This document shows positions 33,272 to 41,403 of a stretch of DNA of 64,000 bases, one piece after another. Numbering within the stretch: position 1 is the first letter of the stretch; each line of letters begins with the position of its first letter. The position numbers were made by a program, and so were the translations under genes. The notes beneath the pieces were generated by a model. It did no database searches. It was given only the letters and a program-made list of their open reading frames with translations, and was not told where the DNA came from. The stretch comes from Nitrospira sp. (GTDB lineage: Bacteria > Nitrospirota > Nitrospiria > Nitrospirales > Nitrospiraceae). The stretch is from positions 1 to 64,000 of the forward strand of contig JAHBWR010000006.1 in NCBI GenBank assembly GCA_019636875.1, written 5' to 3'.

Positions 33272-35199
33272 GCGACAAGCCCTACGGTCGTTTGATCAGT
33301 GGAACGAGTGCTCAACCCTCGATGCCACAATTCCAATACGATGAGTGCGTACAGCTGGTCGGAAAAGTTTCGGCGCCCACTGTCGTGCTCGTTGAGCAAC
33401 CACTGAACATACGCCGGTTTGACGTAACCGCGTTGTTTCATCCGATCACTCAACAGGAGATCATGAGCCATCTCACGAAGGTCTTCTCGGAGCCATCGAG
33501 CCATGGGGACCATAAATCCTTGTTTCGGTGCCTTAAGAATCTGATCCGGCAAGAGACTGCCCAGCATTCGTCGCATAAACCCCTTTAACTGCCATCCGGA
33601 AAAACGAAGTTTAGAATTGACAGCAAGGGCCGCATCAATGAGGAGATGATCGCAGAATGGCACGCGCAGTTCGAGAGAGTGCACCATACTCATACGATCG
33701 GCCATGCGTAGGAGGTCGTCTGGCAAATAACTCTGGAGGTCGACGCCCATGGCACGATTTGAAGGATCTTCAGATGGCCACTGATTGAAGAGCATGTCCG
33801 CCGGGCCCAATGGTCGATCATTGACGAACGTGGCCTCTAGTGCGTCTCCCCACAGAGTGCCCTCCCATTCATGAGGAATAAAGGTCGTCCAACGCCGGTA
33901 CTGCTCATGAAGCGGGAGGTGCCCATCTCGAAGAAATCGTTTCAGACGCCCGCTATAGTCCCGACTCGTTCCGTGTTCGTTGAGGCATGCACTCCAATGT
34001 GCCAGTTGTCGGCGTAGCGCGCTGGGCACATACTGATAGTGGGCCGCCCCACGAAGGCCGAGATAGCGAGGGTAGCCACCGAAGAGTTCGTCACCACCGA
34101 TTCCGGAAAGGGCCACCGTGACAGATTGCCGTGCAACCTGTGATACCAAGTACGTCGGAAGCGCGGATAGGTCAGCGAAGGGCTCGCCCATTCCTGCAGT
34201 CACTTGTTCAATCAGAGATACGACATCCGGTTGTAAAATGGTCTCTGAGTGAATGGTCTTGAAGTGAGTCGCCAAAAGTCGGGCGGCCGCCAGTTCGTTG
34301 AACGATTGATCGGAAGGATGCTCATACCCGATCGTGAAGGTGCGAATAGGATCAGGCTGCACCTTAGCCATGATCGCTAAGAGAGATGCGGAGTCCAGGC
34401 CACCGGAAAGAAATAACCCGAGGGGCACATCACTGACAAGATGAGCGCGGACAGCGTCCTCCAGCGCGGGAAGCACCTCGTGAGCCGCTTGCTTGTAGTT
34501 CCAGGTGGTCGTGTCGGCAACTTGGTTTTCTAATCGGTAGTACTGGATGAACTCAATACGACCACCTGACACTTTCATCGCCTGGCCTGGCCGCAGTTGA
34601 TGCACTCCTCCGATGATCGTGTCAGGTCCCGGCACGTAGAGATGCGTGAGATATTCGGCAATGCCTTCCACGCGAAGACGCCAATCCGGCACGGCTTCGA
34701 GCAATGAGGGAATCTCCGAAGAGAAGACAACCGATGCACTCCGGCCAGGCATATGTTGTCGAATTGTGTAATACAGTGGCTTGATGCCGAGGCGATCACG
34801 GACGAGCCAGGCAATCCGCCGTTCACGATCCCACAGGGCGACGGCGAACATGCCTCGCAACCGCTGGAATGCATCGATTCCCTCGTCTTCATATAAATGG
34901 ACGAGGACTTCCGTATCACAATGGGTGGAGAGACGGTGCCCTTTGCGCACCAGTGCGTTTCGCAACTCACGATAGTTGTAGATCTCACCGTTCATCACCG
35001 CCCACACCGTTCCGGTCTCATTGCCGATCGGTTGGTGACCGCCATCCGGATCAATGACCCGGAGCCTCCGAGCGCCAAGCGTGATCTCGGGTTCACGATA
35101 GATGCCCTCGTCGTCCGGTCCACGATGAATCAATCGACGGAGCATCGGCTCGATCACCCCACCCTCATGTTCACCTATGACTCCGCAGATTCCGCACAT
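33268..35199 (-). CDS. Asparagine-synthase-like glutamine amidotransferase
   Basis: A 643-residue two-domain protein. The N-terminal class II glutaminase begins MCGICGVIGE, with Cys2 as the nucleophile after Met removal, and continues with LIHRGPDDEG, VMNGEIYNYRELR and the RDRLGIKPLYY junction. The C-terminal synthase domain has the PPi-loop LFLSGGLDSASLLAIM. True asparagine synthesis is possible, but copies inside polysaccharide clusters usually amidate a sugar acid or an attached amino acid. Translation starts at the ATG 35199 because the glutaminase needs Cys at position 2. AAGGGGA lies about 9 nt upstream, and the longer open frame upstream encodes no known domain. It overlaps the next GT gene by 4 nt. 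Confidence 0.92.
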   Translation of the reverse strand: MCGICGVIGEHEGGVIEPMLRRLIHRGPDDEGIYREPEITLGARRLRVIDPDGGHQPIGNETGTVWAVMNGEIYNYRELRNALVRKGHRLSTHCDTEVLVHLYEDEGIDAFQRLRGMFAVALWDRERRIAWLVRDRLGIKPLYYTIRQHMPGRSASVVFSSEIPSLLEAVPDWRLRVEGIAEYLTHLYVPGPDTIIGGVHQLRPGQAMKVSGGRIEFIQYYRLENQVADTTTWNYKQAAHEVLPALEDAVRAHLVSDVPLGLFLSGGLDSASLLAIMAKVQPDPIRTFTIGYEHPSDQSFNELAAARLLATHFKTIHSETILQPDVVSLIEQVTAGMGEPFADLSALPTYLVSQVARQSVTVALSGIGGDELFGGYPRYLGLRGAAHYQYVPSALRRQLAHWSACLNEHGTSRDYSGRLKRFLRDGHLPLHEQYRRWTTFIPHEWEGTLWGDALEATFVNDRPLGPADMLFNQWPSEDPSNRAMGVDLQSYLPDDLLRMADRMSMVHSLELRVPFCDHLLIDAALAVNSKLRFSGWQLKGFMRRMLGSLLPDQILKAPKQGFMVPMARWLREDLREMAHDLLLSDRMKQRGYVKPAYVQWLLNEHDSGRRNFSDQLYALIVLELWHRGLSTRSTDQTTVGLVA

Positions 35200-35203
35200 G
35201 GAG

Positions 35204-35455
35204 CTATTTCCCCTTTTCAAGCACGAGCCGGTCACGGCGTTCCAACTCTTGTCGCTCACGTTCGTGTTGCGGTGACACGGAGTGTGGAGGGACGTCAACC
35301 GGTTCATAGCGCGTATGTTTCGCTGTGCCGACCGATTCAAGCAAGGTACGTATGCCCAGCGCTGCCAGTGCCCCCGCCAGGCAAAGGAACAGTATCGCAC
35401 CCCATCTGCGGGCGGTCCGTTTCCACGATCGTTGATGAGTGAGATAGGAGCTCAT
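35204..35455 (-). CDS. Small single-pass membrane protein, function unknown
   Basis: An 83-residue protein coded between the methyltransferase and the amidotransferase. Its ATG overlaps the methyltransferase stop by 4 nt (ATGA) and its stop is 4 nt before the next start, which argues strongly for a real gene. A basic N-terminus (about 1-18) is followed by a transmembrane helix (about 19-37, WGAILFLCLAGALAALGI) and a charged C-terminal half rich in Arg, Glu and His that may be periplasmic. I do not recognise the family. It could anchor or regulate the amidotransferase or an export component. Confidence 0.8.
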   Translation of the reverse strand: MSSYLTHQRSWKRTARRWGAILFLCLAGALAALGIRTLLESVGTAKHTRYEPVDVPPHSVSPQHERERQELERRDRLVLEKGK

Positions 35456-36339
35456 CGGGATCCCCTTCGTTGCGCGATGATTTCAAACGAAGGCGCCCAT
35501 ACGAGATGACCGCTCGTCACGAAATAAAGAGTCTGAGAAAGTAGCCACAACACAGATCGGCTGAGAGTCCATTTCAATCGACTGAACCACGGATGTGCCG
35601 GTGAGAGAGGGCCTCGACTCGGTACCGAGTTGCGGACACTCAGTACCGTGAGCCCGGCGCCTTCCATCAAGACCGAAATTGCCCTGGGGCTGTAGAGGTA
35701 CCAATGAAATGCTTGGTCATATTGGGACCCAATCCAGCGTGCAGGAGTTCTCATGGACACATGAAAGGAGCCGTTGGTCGCTCGTACGATGACAAGTCCA
35801 CCAGGCGCCAGGAGAGTCCTAGTGTGCTGCAACATGATCGCCGGATCAGCAACAGTCTCGAGTACATTGATCAATGTCACGACGTCAAAATGCTGGGCCC
35901 ATTCACCACCCTCCATCGCGTGTGGCGAAAGAATCGGTACACCTTTGTGCGTCGCGCGCAGTGCCGCCTGTTTGGACAACTCGATCCCTGAGCAGTGCCA
36001 CCCCGCCTCGCGACAGAGCATCAGGAACTCTCCATCTCCGCACCCAATATCTAACAAGGTACCTGGAGGAGAGCGATAGGAAGAAAGATGACGTAAAACA
36101 CTTTGGAAAACCGGTTGCCGGTCATCTGAAGCCTCGACTTCTCCATAATCACGGTCATAGTCTTCTCGGAAATACTCTTCCAAGGTTTCGTGAGTTGGAC
36201 GAGGATCGCGAAAGACAAGATCGCAAGCAGGACAGCGCACGTATCGTCTCGTCGGGGTATGAAACGCTTCAGCCAGTGGCTTACCGGCTCCACAAGGGCA
36301 CCTGATGCCGACGGCGTGCTGATCGATTACGGTAGTCAT
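35452..36339 (-). CDS. Class I SAM-dependent methyltransferase with zinc ribbon
   Basis: A 295-residue enzyme. An N-terminal zinc ribbon has Cys14, Cys16, Cys36 and Cys39 (CPCG, then RCPACDLVF). The methyltransferase motif I LLDIGCGDGEFLMLC follows, then FDVVTLINVLETVADP (motif with acidic and hydrophobic residues) and LLAPGGLVIVRATNG. The zinc ribbon plus class I fold occurs in sugar C- and O-methyltransferases of glycan clusters. The C-terminal 60 residues are hydrophobic (VLWLLSQTLYFV), a possible membrane-associated segment. It is coupled by 4-nt overlaps to both neighbours. Confidence 0.9.
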   Translation of the reverse strand: MTTVIDQHAVGIRCPCGAGKPLAEAFHTPTRRYVRCPACDLVFRDPRPTHETLEEYFREDYDRDYGEVEASDDRQPVFQSVLRHLSSYRSPPGTLLDIGCGDGEFLMLCREAGWHCSGIELSKQAALRATHKGVPILSPHAMEGGEWAQHFDVVTLINVLETVADPAIMLQHTRTLLAPGGLVIVRATNGSFHVSMRTPARWIGSQYDQAFHWYLYSPRAISVLMEGAGLTVLSVRNSVPSRGPLSPAHPWFSRLKWTLSRSVLWLLSQTLYFVTSGHLVWAPSFEIIAQRRGSR

Positions 36340-37511
36340 GCCGCTTCCCGTTGTGTTGCTGGAGGAGCTCCGACGGATGCCTCGCGTAAACCGGGCATCG
36401 CTTCTTCGAACACTCTGACAGTATCGTGAATCATTTTGTCGACCGTAAAAGCAGTGGCCATCTTGTGTCGCCCGGCTTTGCCCATACGCGCTGCTCGTAT
36501 GGGGTCGCGAAGCAAACTCCGAATGGCACGCTCTAATGCGTGGGGATTCCGAGGCGGGACGAGTAGTCCATTGACACCGTCTTGAATAATTTCAGGTACG
36601 CCGTTGACGCTGGAAGCGATCACTGGACGGGCCATGGCCATGGCTTCCAGGATAGCGAACGGTAGTCCCTCCGAAATCGATGGCAGGACGACCACATCTG
36701 CCGCTGCATACCAATCATCGACATTCTTCTGAGCTCCAATAAATAGACAGGCTTCCGTAATTCCAAGTGTTCTGGCTAATACCTGAAGTGTCTCTTTCGA
36801 TTCACCTTCTCCGACGAATAAGCAGGTAAGCGACGGCCACTCTGCCAACAGCCCCGGCAGTGCTTCGATGAGGAAGCGATGGCCTTTTTGATCCGTCAGC
36901 CTCGCCACGACAAGGAGTGTGGGACCGTCGCCGACACACCACTCTTTCCTGATCTTATGAGGATCGGTATTTCGAGAGAACCATCGTTGATCGAGGCCGT
37001 TTCGTATCGTTGTTGTCTTAGCCTCGATACCGGGGCAATCCGCGAGGACATCACGCTTGATCGCGTCCGATACACAAATAAGTCGGTTGGTCAGCGGTAG
37101 TACGACTCGCAGGATTGTGAGGTAGAGGTAGCGCCTGATGCAGCTCACCTCATAATCTCTGATGGAATTGTGTATTGTTGCGACAACACACGGGACTCCA
37201 GCCAGCCATGCCGCGAGACATCCGTAGACATTGGCACGTGCTCCATGGGTTTGAAGGATCGTGACGGAATTCCGTTTCAGGAGATGTGCCAGCCGTATGA
37301 CCGCGAGCGGGTTGAAGAGCGGTGTCAGATGAACAATATGAGTCGGGACGTGCTGCGAGACCATTTTGTCCACAAATGGGCCTGGTTCAGGGCAAATGAG
37401 TATCGGGTGAAAACGGGATCGGTCGATGTGACCGAGGAGCAGCTCTAAGTAGCGTTCCCCTCCTCCATACCCAGCCGAACCGGCCAATTCGGCAAGAACA
37501 TAGGGCTTCAT
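36336..37511 (-). CDS. GT4-family glycosyltransferase
   Basis: A 391-residue GT-B transferase. N-terminal AGSAGYGGGERYLELLLG carries the glycine-rich loop. The C-terminal domain has PSISEGLPFAILEAMAMARPVIAS with its E-x7-E motif, and ends in a Glu/Ala-rich tail. The sugar is unknown. The start ATG overlaps the upstream methyltransferase stop by 4 nt. Confidence 0.93.
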   Translation of the reverse strand: MKPYVLAELAGSAGYGGGERYLELLLGHIDRSRFHPILICPEPGPFVDKMVSQHVPTHIVHLTPLFNPLAVIRLAHLLKRNSVTILQTHGARANVYGCLAAWLAGVPCVVATIHNSIRDYEVSCIRRYLYLTILRVVLPLTNRLICVSDAIKRDVLADCPGIEAKTTTIRNGLDQRWFSRNTDPHKIRKEWCVGDGPTLLVVARLTDQKGHRFLIEALPGLLAEWPSLTCLFVGEGESKETLQVLARTLGITEACLFIGAQKNVDDWYAAADVVVLPSISEGLPFAILEAMAMARPVIASSVNGVPEIIQDGVNGLLVPPRNPHALERAIRSLLRDPIRAARMGKAGRHKMATAFTVDKMIHDTVRVFEEAMPGLREASVGAPPATQREAA

Positions 37512-38353
37512 GGTTTTCTTCCCACGATCAAAAGACTTCCGCGTAAATGAGGCACGATGTAAAAGGGCAATTTGGCTAAATTGATACCCTGTTGACTGGC
37601 CCCTTGACGACAGTCTTGCGTGTCTTCACCAAGGAAGTATCGTGATTCTACGATCGCAAAGCCCGTTTGACGAAGCATGTCGGCTAATTCGTGCATAGCG
37701 TACTCACGTGCATGCGGACGCCATTCATCATCGGGGTTCTGATAGCCTGGTGGTGCTAATCGGTCGTTTGGAGAGCGGCCGATCAGAAGTTTAAAGACAT
37801 TTCCGATTCGCGTCACATTTGGTGTGGTCAGGACCAGATGTCCTCCGGATTGAAGTATTCGAAAGGCTTCAGTCAGGAGATGGAATGGTGAGGTCAGATG
37901 CTCAATGATTTCCAGAGCGAATACCAACTGCGCCGACTGATTCGGAAGCGGGATGTTTTTGGAATAGCCCTTCGCTTGAAAGTGACCTCCTATCGGGTCG
38001 AGGTCGACCGTCAGAATATTGGCCTGAATGTCTTTCTGCATGAAGCTCATGAACTCGTCGGAGATCATGAGCCCGGCACCATACAACTGTGCAGACTTGG
38101 TATAGTCGATTCGGCGAAGGAGCCGTAATAGACTGCCAGGGAAAGGGCCCAAGTCGACGATGGTTTGTCCGCCCGATGGGAGGGTGCGTAATCCGCTCCT
38201 CAATGCAACGTGCAAGCGGTCGCGACATTTTTTTGCATGGTGCATGGAAGTGGTAAAACGCTCATCCTTCTGGCCGAAAGATTCGTACATAGACGGTTGG
38301 TACGATTTCAGTACGTTGAGAAAGTGGCTTTTTGTCAGCTCGTAGGTCATCAT
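37508..38353 (-). CDS. SAM-dependent methyltransferase with atypical motif I
   Basis: A 281-residue class I-like methyltransferase. Where most relatives have GxGxG, it has TIVDLGPFPGSLLRLL, which lacks the usual central residues, yet VFALEIIEHLTSPF and QSGGHLVLTTPNVTRIGN, the typical motifs for the acidic loop and the strand before the substrate region, are intact. It probably still binds SAM, but this is less certain than for the other methyltransferases. The start is MM at 38353 or 38350. It follows the membrane glycosyltransferase gene by 7-10 nt and precedes the GT4 gene with a 4-nt overlap. Confidence 0.82.
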   Translation of the reverse strand: MMTYELTKSHFLNVLKSYQPSMYESFGQKDERFTTSMHHAKKCRDRLHVALRSGLRTLPSGGQTIVDLGPFPGSLLRLLRRIDYTKSAQLYGAGLMISDEFMSFMQKDIQANILTVDLDPIGGHFQAKGYSKNIPLPNQSAQLVFALEIIEHLTSPFHLLTEAFRILQSGGHLVLTTPNVTRIGNVFKLLIGRSPNDRLAPPGYQNPDDEWRPHAREYAMHELADMLRQTGFAIVESRYFLGEDTQDCRQGASQQGINLAKLPFYIVPHLRGSLLIVGRKP

Positions 38354-38360
38354 GCAGCCG

Positions 38361-39680
38361 TCATACGGGTGGAACCTGGTCTTTGGGAAAACACATCTGT
38401 AGACTCTTTAGATAAAAGACTGCAGCCACAGATAACAGCATCAGACAAGGTAATACAGGTAATGCGTAGCGACCTGCCTCTACAGTAAACGGGACATATC
38501 CTGCCGTGAGGCCAACAGGAAATAGATAGAGTGGCAAGAGAGTTTCCCATCGTTCTCGTTGCATCCATGCACTGATGCACGCGAGGACGATGAGTCCTGG
38601 GATCAGCAGTAATCGCTTGACTAGACTGTACACAGCCACTACCCATCCTCTCTCATGGGCATCCGTCCATAACCCAAATCCGTCCTCGTGCTGCTCATCA
38701 AATAAATAGTACGAGTTGCCGATCCAGAAGTCCCAGATTCTCCCAAGTGTTAGCCTCAGATAGTTCATCGGATCTGCTAAGATCCGTTCGATGCCCTTTT
38801 GGCGCAAGCGCTGGTCTGTCCCCACGTCATACATCGCATAGGCGTGTGGAAGTGGTGTGATGTTGGCACTTTCCCAAATGGTATGTTCTTGTTCCAGTGG
38901 CATTGGCCAGCTGCCTCGTGAAACGGGGTCACTTCCCATCCAGAATCCGACGCCGACTCCAGCCGACACAGGAATGAACTGATGGAATTCGACATAGTTC
39001 CTCACCGACCAGGGTGCTACCAGTGTGAGGCAGGCTGTTGTATACATGGCTCCGCGTGCAAGCCTTTGCGAAATCCGGTCGGAGTTCATCCCTGCAAGTG
39101 TGGCGAGCAGGATGGCCAATACTAAAACGACCGGTTTACATAAGACGGTCAGTCCGGCAACCAGCCCCATGAGGACAAATCGAAGCAGAGAAGGTTTCTT
39201 CATCGCTAAGACAGTCGTCCACAACCACAGACTAATAAGAAGCGTCAAGAGTGCCTCGCTCCGTATTCTTGGGTCATAGGTCCAGTACGCGGGATAGAGA
39301 AAAAATAGAGCAGCCGTCCAAGCTCCCACTCGGTCGTTCCACAAGACAACTCCAACTCGATAGATTCCCCATGCGGCACCGAGATCGAACAGGACGTGCA
39401 GCATCGGCACCCACTCTGGTCGGTGGCCCATCAGGAAATAAAAACATGCAAGTACTCCTGGATAAAGAGGCCCTACATGCGCAGCGGGGTTTACTCCATC
39501 CAGGGTAAACCGTCGTAGCGACACAAGATTCCATGCCAGTGTATCGAACAACTGATCAACCGCGAACGACTCAGTGGGAGCTTTTGAGATGACCCATGCC
39601 CGAGCAAGCAGTCCAAGACCAACGGCGGGCAGCAGAATCATGGCAGCCTGGGTATATGGCAAATCCTGACGTCTGATCAT
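38361..39680 (-). CDS. Membrane glycosyltransferase of the PMT/ArnT (GT39-like) type
   Basis: A 439-residue integral membrane protein with about ten predicted transmembrane helices (for example AAMILLPAVGLGLLARAWV and FVLMGLVAGLTVLCKPVVLVLAILL). Conserved acidic residues sit in the first periplasmic loop (FAVDQLFDTLAWN), where PMT-2/ArnT enzymes place their catalytic acid. RIRSEALLTLLI is also typical. Such enzymes transfer a sugar from a polyprenyl-phosphate carrier to a glycan or lipid on the outer side of the membrane. It is coupled by ATGA overlap to the upstream methyltransferase. Confidence 0.85.
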   Translation of the reverse strand: MIRRQDLPYTQAAMILLPAVGLGLLARAWVISKAPTESFAVDQLFDTLAWNLVSLRRFTLDGVNPAAHVGPLYPGVLACFYFLMGHRPEWVPMLHVLFDLGAAWGIYRVGVVLWNDRVGAWTAALFFLYPAYWTYDPRIRSEALLTLLISLWLWTTVLAMKKPSLLRFVLMGLVAGLTVLCKPVVLVLAILLATLAGMNSDRISQRLARGAMYTTACLTLVAPWSVRNYVEFHQFIPVSAGVGVGFWMGSDPVSRGSWPMPLEQEHTIWESANITPLPHAYAMYDVGTDQRLRQKGIERILADPMNYLRLTLGRIWDFWIGNSYYLFDEQHEDGFGLWTDAHERGWVVAVYSLVKRLLLIPGLIVLACISAWMQRERWETLLPLYLFPVGLTAGYVPFTVEAGRYALPVLPCLMLLSVAAVFYLKSLQMCFPKDQVPPV

Positions 39681-40417
39681 TTCACGCAGACCCCGATCAA
39701 ATTCGTGTCCTCGGCAATTCCTTCCGCATACTCAATATCGGTAGGCACAAGGTCCTGTAGCTGAGGTCCCCCGTGTAGTCGACTCATCACGCTACCGAGC
39801 CAATGGCGCACCGGACGCGGAATACAGGTTCGTAATCCGAGCGGGTCTAACGCGCGGATGCTGTCCATCGACCGTTCTGCGGTCTTGAGGCGCTCGCCTT
39901 GGCGACGGCCATACCAGCGGATGGAGGTGAAGTGAGGTGCGAGCAACGCTCGGAATTCCTGTGCCGTATATTCTCGAATGTGGTACGGGTCGTTGGGCAC
40001 GATCTCTTTGCCTTTTCCATGAGGGGTGAAGATGATGAGTGTGCCTCGAGGTTTGAGCACTCGGGTCAGCTCGGTCACGAAACGACCATCGTCATGGATA
40101 TGTTCGATAGTATCTTGTGACACGATGCAGTCGAACGATTCATCGCGGAACCCAAGCGAACATCCGTCCATCGTGAGGAAATGCACATTAGTTCGTGGGT
40201 AATCGGCTCGACTTTTGGCCACGACCTCCGGTACACAATCGATGGCTACGATCTGGTCTGCACAGGTTCCAAGGTAGTCCGCTCCATATCCGGTCCCGCA
40301 CGATAAGTCTAAGATCCTCTGCCGGTGGAGGCTGCCGAATTGGCCAGCTGCCCATACATAACCAGACAAATTCACGATATGCTGTGTGTCTGTAGGATAG
40401 GCGGCTCGACGTTCCAT
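39677..40417 (-). CDS. SAM-dependent methyltransferase
   Basis: A 246-residue class I methyltransferase. Motif I is RILDLSCGTGYGADYL, followed by SFDCIVSQDTIEHIHDDGRF and VLKPRGTLIIFTPH. In this context it is probably a sugar O- or N-methyltransferase of the polysaccharide unit. It lies 11 nt after the GT2 gene and overlaps the membrane glycosyltransferase gene by 4 nt. Confidence 0.9.
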   Translation of the reverse strand: MERRAAYPTDTQHIVNLSGYVWAAGQFGSLHRQRILDLSCGTGYGADYLGTCADQIVAIDCVPEVVAKSRADYPRTNVHFLTMDGCSLGFRDESFDCIVSQDTIEHIHDDGRFVTELTRVLKPRGTLIIFTPHGKGKEIVPNDPYHIREYTAQEFRALLAPHFTSIRWYGRRQGERLKTAERSMDSIRALDPLGLRTCIPRPVRHWLGSVMSRLHGGPQLQDLVPTDIEYAEGIAEDTNLIGVCVK

Positions 40418-40428
40418 GGAGGTGCTCG

Positions 40429-41403
40429 TTATCTTCGACCGTGTCCAGCACAGACATATTCAGAACCTGCTCGTCGATCTCCGATCACAATTCGAGAGAT
40501 GATCGACAGGTAGATGCCGAATGGTGTGTTCTGTGTGATGGACTGCGGTTTGGCGGTGGCGCTAATCAATTTCACAAATGTGCCGGCTGCGATCCAGCTT
40601 TTCATGACCCAACGCTTCCACCAGGGGAAATGTTTTTCTACGTATCGGATACGACTGAATTCCCAGACGAGGTTTAACTGAGCCCGATTGCCCTCTCCAC
40701 TACGACCGATCAGGTGTATGACGTCTCCGTCAACCAGGTGTCGAATCCGATAGCCCCGCTTTCGGATTGCTTTACAGAGGTCGATATCTTCAAAATACAT
40801 GAAGTACTCCTCATCCAATCCTCCACAGGCGTTCATGACGTCGCGGCGTACCATCAGGCATGCCCCATTGATCCAATCGACATCCTGCGAACGTGAACAG
40901 TCGATGACCCGCTTTGAAGCCACGGCAGCCTGCACGGTGGGGACCCATCGTCGAAAAGGTGCTGCGTAAAGAAGGTGATCTCGAACGGATGGAAACGGAA
41001 AACATGATTGATACATTCGCCCGTCTTCCGTCCGCTGCATGCACCCGACGGCTCCAATGTCCGGATTTCGATCGAGGCTGGCGACCATGTGTTCCAATGC
41101 TTGGGATTGAAGACGCGTATCACTGTTCAACATGAGAAAATAGCGCCCTCCACTGATCTTGAGTGCCTGATTGACTGCTTTGGAAAAGCCTCGATTCTGC
41201 CGATTCACGATGAGGTGTACCGTCGGGTAGTCGTCTCTCACGGCGTCAGCTGTCCCATCGTGAGAGTTATTGTCCACAAGGATCATTTCGAATGTGACGT
41301 TCCCAGCAGTCTCAAACACTGATCGGAGACAATCCAACGATAGCGTTCTCGTGTTGTAGCTGACAATCGCGATAGAGAGGTTGAGCGTATCTGTGGAGCT
41401 CAT
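40429..41403 (-). CDS. GT2-family glycosyltransferase
   Basis: A 324-residue inverting GT-A enzyme. The nucleotide-sugar domain begins SIAIVSYNTRTLSLDCLRSV and contains LVDNNSHDG, the DxD-like metal site YFLMLNSDTR and the acceptor-side DWINGACLMVRRDV and FMYFEDIDLC. These are characteristic of rhamnosyltransferase-like GT2 proteins. A C-terminal hydrophobic helix (WWKRWVMKSWIAAGTFVKLI) may attach it to the membrane. The ATG at 41403 is chosen because it overlaps the flippase stop (ATGA), although ten in-frame codons lie upstream. Confidence 0.93.
   Translation of the reverse strand: MSSTDTLNLSIAIVSYNTRTLSLDCLRSVFETAGNVTFEMILVDNNSHDGTADAVRDDYPTVHLIVNRQNRGFSKAVNQALKISGGRYFLMLNSDTRLQSQALEHMVASLDRNPDIGAVGCMQRTEDGRMYQSCFPFPSVRDHLLYAAPFRRWVPTVQAAVASKRVIDCSRSQDVDWINGACLMVRRDVMNACGGLDEEYFMYFEDIDLCKAIRKRGYRIRHLVDGDVIHLIGRSGEGNRAQLNLVWEFSRIRYVEKHFPWWKRWVMKSWIAAGTFVKLISATAKPQSITQNTPFGIYLSIISRIVIGDRRAGSEYVCAGHGRR

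Noticed and set aside
33268-35400. Longer reading of the amidotransferase gene
   Set aside because: The glutaminase needs Cys at residue 2, which only the ATG at 35199 provides.
35204-35509. Plus-strand open frames under the small membrane gene
   Set aside because: They lack start signals; the minus-strand gene is coupled to its neighbours.
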